Assembly (NCBI GenBank): GCA_049657775.1
Contig: JBASNZ010000046.1
Coordinates: 1-35,904 of the forward strand
Reading direction: 5' to 3'
DNA from: JBASNZ01 sp049657775
GTDB taxonomy: Bacteria > Actinomycetota > Coriobacteriia > Anaerosomatales > Anaerosomataceae
DNA: 35,904 bases
Numbering within the stretch: position 1 is the stretch's first letter; each line of letters starts with the position of its first letter. Shown here one piece after another: positions 33,250-35,904 of this stretch. The position numbers and the translations under genes were made by a program. Below the pieces are notes generated by a model that was not told the DNA's origin, ran no database searches, and was given only the letters and a program-made list of their open reading frames with translations.

Positions 33250-34392
33250 CTAGTACCGCAGCAGCGCCACGGCCGCTCCCTCGTGAGGCATCTCATCGGC
33301 GGGAACGGCGAAGATGTCTCCGCCGGACAGGAGCGTCTGAAGTGCCGCGCGATCGAGGAGATCCTCGTCTCCCGGCTCGGGATGGGCATGAATGTGAACG
33401 GCATCGGCGTTCACCGTGCCCCACACCTCGCGGTCGAGGGCCACGAAGAGCGTCTCGACGCGGCCGTTGAGCGCGGCGGGGAGCACCGTCTCCGGGTCGG
33501 CCGTCGCGCGTGGCGTCGCCCAGAGCTCCTTGATGCGCGCGGCAGCAGCTTTGCGCTCGCCCGAGAACACCGACTGGGCGATCGCCCACGCAGCATCGTG
33601 CAACGCCTCCGGGCCGATCGAGTCCGGGTTACCCTGGACCGCCTTGGGTGCAAGTGTGGGCATGTTGCTTACCTCACGGTAGAGCGGGAGTAGATACTCC
33701 ACACCCGCCAACACGAGGGGGGCGTTGTCGGTGAGCACTTCTTTGAGGGCTCGGTCGATATCGCGGAAGTACCGTGCGATCTCCTCGTTGGGGTCGGGCT
33801 CGTCCGAACCGTGGAACACGACCGGGCGCCGCCCGCCCGGCGCCGCGGAGTTCTGTGTGTGGTACTGCAGCGACTGTTTCTCGTAGTTGTCCCACTTGAG
33901 GGCCTCGGACAGACTCTCCGGCGCGCCTTCAAGATCGACCGGCACGAGTGATGCCAGCGAACCGCGTAGCAGTCGGACGTGCTTGAGCGACAGTGCCAGC
34001 ACGTAGAAATGCCGATCGGATCCCAGATGAGCCAGAAGCGGCTTGAGGTAGTAGCGATCGGAGATCACGGTCGTTTCGGTGAAAGCCTCCGGCAGCCGGA
34101 ACATAGCCGTTGTGGGGCCGAGGAACACCGCAAGTCCGTCACCCGCGCGGAGCCAGAACGGTCGGTCCTCGGATACCAGGCGTACAGGGGCCAGCAGGTG
34201 GTCGATGTCGGCCGTGCGCATGCCGCGAGAAGCGAGATCGTCGGCTACCGACCGGAGCAGGTTCTTCAGGCGGCGACCGTTCTCAAGCTGGCTGTCCGGG
34301 CCGAATCGGAGGGTAGGCATGAAGATGGATATATGCACGCCGCCCGTTGAGCGGCTGAGAGATTTGATGTCGTCGAGTTTGAGGGTATCCAT
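33250..34392 (-). CDS. Bacterial eRF1-like (baeRF) family protein
   Basis: A 380-residue protein of the baeRF type, relatives of the archaeal/eukaryotic release factor eRF1 with an unproven role in ribosome stress or stalled translation. Recognisable parts are an N-terminal region with SIFMPTLRFGPDSQLENGRRLKNLL, a central RNase H-like part with HFYVLALSLKHVRLLRG, NAPLVLAGVEYLLPLYREVSNMP and the C-terminal GGDIFAVPADEMP...ALLRY. The exact subfamily is uncertain. AAGGAG stands about eight bases before the ATG. It is followed by the truncated zinc-ribbon remnant. A hairpin (34421-34428 with 34433-34440) lies 28 bp upstream. Confidence 0.8.
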   Translation of the reverse strand: MDTLKLDDIKSLSRSTGGVHISIFMPTLRFGPDSQLENGRRLKNLLRSVADDLASRGMRTADIDHLLAPVRLVSEDRPFWLRAGDGLAVFLGPTTAMFRLPEAFTETTVISDRYYLKPLLAHLGSDRHFYVLALSLKHVRLLRGSLASLVPVDLEGAPESLSEALKWDNYEKQSLQYHTQNSAAPGGRRPVVFHGSDEPDPNEEIARYFRDIDRALKEVLTDNAPLVLAGVEYLLPLYREVSNMPTLAPKAVQGNPDSIGPEALHDAAWAIAQSVFSGERKAAAARIKELWATPRATADPETVLPAALNGRVETLFVALDREVWGTVNADAVHIHAHPEPGDEDLLDRAALQTLLSGGDIFAVPADEMPHEGAAVALLRY

Positions 34393-34593
34393 CGCAAGCT
34401 CCTTTCGTAGCGCGGGTCACCTGCGCCCATGCGGGCGCAGGGAAAGACCGATCGGGTTCGGACGACAAAAAGGCGACCCCGGACATCGACCCGAGGGATC
34501 GTGCCGAATCGCCGGAAGAAACAGAGAAACGCGACTTCCGCGCGCCGGGACATGCGTCCTGGCGACAGGCCGGAACCCGCAAGACACGCGGCA

Positions 34594-34797
34594 CTAGTGT
34601 GGGAATGCGAGCCGGTGCGTGTGATGTGCAAGATCGTGGTTGGGATGACGCTCGGTGACCTCGTGCTCAACGACCATCACCGACTCGTGGATCAGTGCCA
34701 CGAACATGCTGATGATGGACCCCAGGATGAACACGATCGCGGCGAGCAGGAACACATCGATCATCCCGATCAGCACCGACGCGAACACGGTTGCCAT
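34594..34797 (-). CDS. Small membrane protein, unknown function
   Basis: A 67-residue protein with one long hydrophobic stretch (about 3-38, perhaps one long or two short helices: VFASVLIGMIDVFLLAAIVF and on) and a histidine-rich tail (EHEVTERHPNHDLAHHTH), which might bind metal, though this is a guess. I chose the ATG at 34797 because GGGAGG lies eight bases upstream; a GTG three codons earlier is too close to it. It is not obviously in an operon. The 34393-34593 gap before baeRF shows only one hairpin. Confidence 0.65.
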   Translation of the reverse strand: MATVFASVLIGMIDVFLLAAIVFILGSIISMFVALIHESVMVVEHEVTERHPNHDLAHHTHRLAFPH

Positions 34798-34916
34798 CGT
34801 GAACACCTCCCGACCGACGCCGGTCGGACCTCATACCTCTTAGTACCCCCTTATTCATCTCCGGATTTCGATCCGGACCAACAGCGCTGCCCGCGCCTCG
34901 CAGGATCATCTGGCGT

Positions 34917-35525
34917 TCATCGGCCGTAATAGGCGCTGAGCGATCCGGCACCCACGACATGGCCCTTCAGCGCCTGAGCGATCTCGTCGGCGGAAGGGGC
35001 GGCAGGGACGTCCAGGCTTGTCACATCAAGTGCATATACCGAGATCTCGTATGGGTGATCGCCGGTTCCCGCCAGCGGCTGCGGACCACCGTATCCCCGC
35101 GAGCCGAACGTGCTCCTGAGCTCGCGAACCGGGGAGGGGAGAGTGCCCGAAGCGCCCTCCGGCAGCGATAGCGTGCCTGCGGGCAGGTCCACAACGATCC
35201 AGTGAACCCACCCGTTCGCCACGGGGTGACGGTCGATCATGACGACCGCGTACGACCGAGCTCCCTCGACCCCGGTCCACGCCAGGGGTGGCGATACGTT
35301 CTGCCCGCCGGATACGGCGGTTGTGCAGTACTTCGCCGGCATCGTGCCACCGGCCTCGAACGCGGAAGACGTCACGGACAGAACGACCGCGTGGTCACTC
35401 GCGGTGGTGCTATCGGGTGGGGCGACAGGAGCCGGCTGTTCGCTCGACGCACATCCCTGGGCAGCGCCGCCGAGCGCAATGGCGACGGCGAACATCAGCC
35501 CTAGCGTCCGTCCTGCGTCCGGCAT
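34917..35525 (-). CDS. PEBP-family (YbhB/YbcL-like) lipoprotein
   Basis: A 202-residue secreted lipoprotein. The signal peptide ends in a lipobox (GAAQGC, Cys near residue 25). After a Pro/Thr-rich spacer comes the phosphatidylethanolamine-binding-protein fold: GGTMPAKYC, NVSPPLAWTGVEGARSYAVVMID, NGWVHWIVVDLPAG and GYGGPQPLAGTGDHPYEISVYALD. The function of bacterial PEBPs is uncertain (ligand binding, possible protease or kinase regulation). The ATG at 35525 has AAAGGA six bases upstream and gives the best signal peptide; an upstream start at 35564 is unlikely. Confidence 0.9.
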   Translation of the reverse strand: MPDAGRTLGLMFAVAIALGGAAQGCASSEQPAPVAPPDSTTASDHAVVLSVTSSAFEAGGTMPAKYCTTAVSGGQNVSPPLAWTGVEGARSYAVVMIDRHPVANGWVHWIVVDLPAGTLSLPEGASGTLPSPVRELRSTFGSRGYGGPQPLAGTGDHPYEISVYALDVTSLDVPAAPSADEIAQALKGHVVGAGSLSAYYGR

Positions 35526-35759
35526 GCCTGTCCTTTCCGGAGACGGAGTGATGCTTGTGTACATACCCCGCTACTCGCGTAGCAGACGCGTTCATCGCGG
35601 TGAGCGTGCTCATCGACCTCGGCACGGCCCTGCAGCGGGGGAACGCTCGGACCCGCGGAGCCCCGGGCCGGTCCGGAGCCGCACGTCTGACCTGGCGGAC
35701 ACGGCCCGTACGTGTCACTCTGTTCGGGCCGGTCCGTGTCGATCCGTCAGGAAATGCAG

Positions 35760-35904
35760 ATGTCTTCTCGCTTTCGCCGCCGCGTTGCCGTCCTCGCGCT
35801 TGTCGCGCTTCTCACCGCGGCCGCGCCCGCTTTCGCCCGCGAGCGCATCGATGCGCCCGCGCCCGGGGAAGAGGTGGTGGTGCGCTTCGAGCGCGGAGCC
35901 GGCC
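35760..35904 (+). CDS. Secreted protein, N-terminal fragment (possibly S8 peptidase), cut by window end
   Basis: The last 145 bases open a rightward gene. An ATG at 35760 with AGGA about eight bases upstream (a second ATG lies six bases earlier) starts a clear signal peptide: basic SSRFRRR, hydrophobic VAVLALVALLTAA, cleavage after AFA. The mature start, ERIDAPAPGEEVVVRFERGA, resembles the beginning of subtilase propeptides, but too little is present to decide. The 35526-35759 gap shows no other feature. Confidence 0.6.
   Translation, partial: MSSRFRRRVAVLALVALLTAAAPAFARERIDAPAPGEEVVVRFERGAG

Noticed and set aside
34421..34440. Hairpin CTGCGCCC-ATGC-GGGCGCAG upstream of baeRF as terminator of the small membrane gene
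   Set aside because: No T-run follows on the minus strand and it is 150 bp from the stop; could be a leader stem but there is no support.
34860..34877. Hairpin TCCGGAT-TTCG-ATCCGGA as terminator of the PEBP gene
   Set aside because: The stem is real and has a UUCG loop on the plus strand, but no T-run follows on either strand; its role is undetermined.
1..35904. CRISPR arrays, rRNA genes and insertion sequences
   Set aside because: No regularly spaced direct repeats, no rRNA-like stretch and no transposase or terminal inverted repeats were seen; the only integration traces are those at tRNA-Ile.

Overview
This high-GC window is a chromosomal replication-origin neighbourhood, most likely from an actinomycete-lineage bacterium (Actinomycetota). 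A deep-branching, Coriobacteriia-like anaerobe is my best guess. The evidence is the high GC, the very frequent GTG starts, the order dnaA-dnaN-recF-DciA(DUF721)-gyrB-gyrA on one side and rpmH-rnpA-yidD-yidC-jag-rsmG-parA-parB on the other, and AddAB rather than RecBCD. The taxonomic guess is inference; no 16S rRNA gene is present.

Left arm, minus strand (970-12537): a long, tightly packed gene string runs away from the origin: rpmH, rnpA, yidD, yidC, jag/khpB, rsmG, parA, parB, a YtxH-like gene, addB, addA. It meets rlmN (plus strand, cut by the window edge) tail to tail. Two parS sites lie at the start of rsmG and just upstream of it. A consensus sigma-A promoter (TTGACA-N18-TATAAT) with a DnaA box in its spacer sits before rpmH.

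Origin (about 12590-15780): clusters of DnaA boxes flank dnaA on both sides, and the dnaA-dnaN gap ends with a DnaA box followed by DnaA-trio-like triplets and AT-rich DNA. This looks like a bipartite origin of the Bacillus type. Between the left box cluster and dnaA lies an unusual gene encoding a GHKL ATPase domain fused to a C-terminal winged helix.

Right arm, plus strand (15780-29364): dnaN, recF, a DciA-type helicase-loader gene, gyrB, a small two-helix membrane protein, gyrA; then an MFS transporter coupled to a HAD phosphatase, and a MacA/MacB-type three-gene ABC export system. A DUF151 bifunctional-nuclease-like gene follows on the minus strand.

Accessory region (30082-32275): a tRNA-Ile(GAU) gene has been used as an integration site. 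A 64-bp copy of its 3' part recurs 2,072 bp downstream (63/64 identical), and the segment between them has lower GC. It carries one intact gene (a class II Fic protein with a C-terminal winged helix), the C-terminal remnant of a tyrosine integrase, and repeated TATCAA/TTGATA operator-like motifs, one pair over the fic leader. The strong terminator beyond the right repeat is probably the original tRNA terminator.

Right end, minus strand (32339-35525): a membrane-anchored hypothetical protein, a truncated zinc-ribbon remnant, a bacterial eRF1-like (baeRF) protein, a tiny membrane protein and a PEBP-family lipoprotein. A secreted protein gene starts at 35760 on the plus strand and runs off the window.
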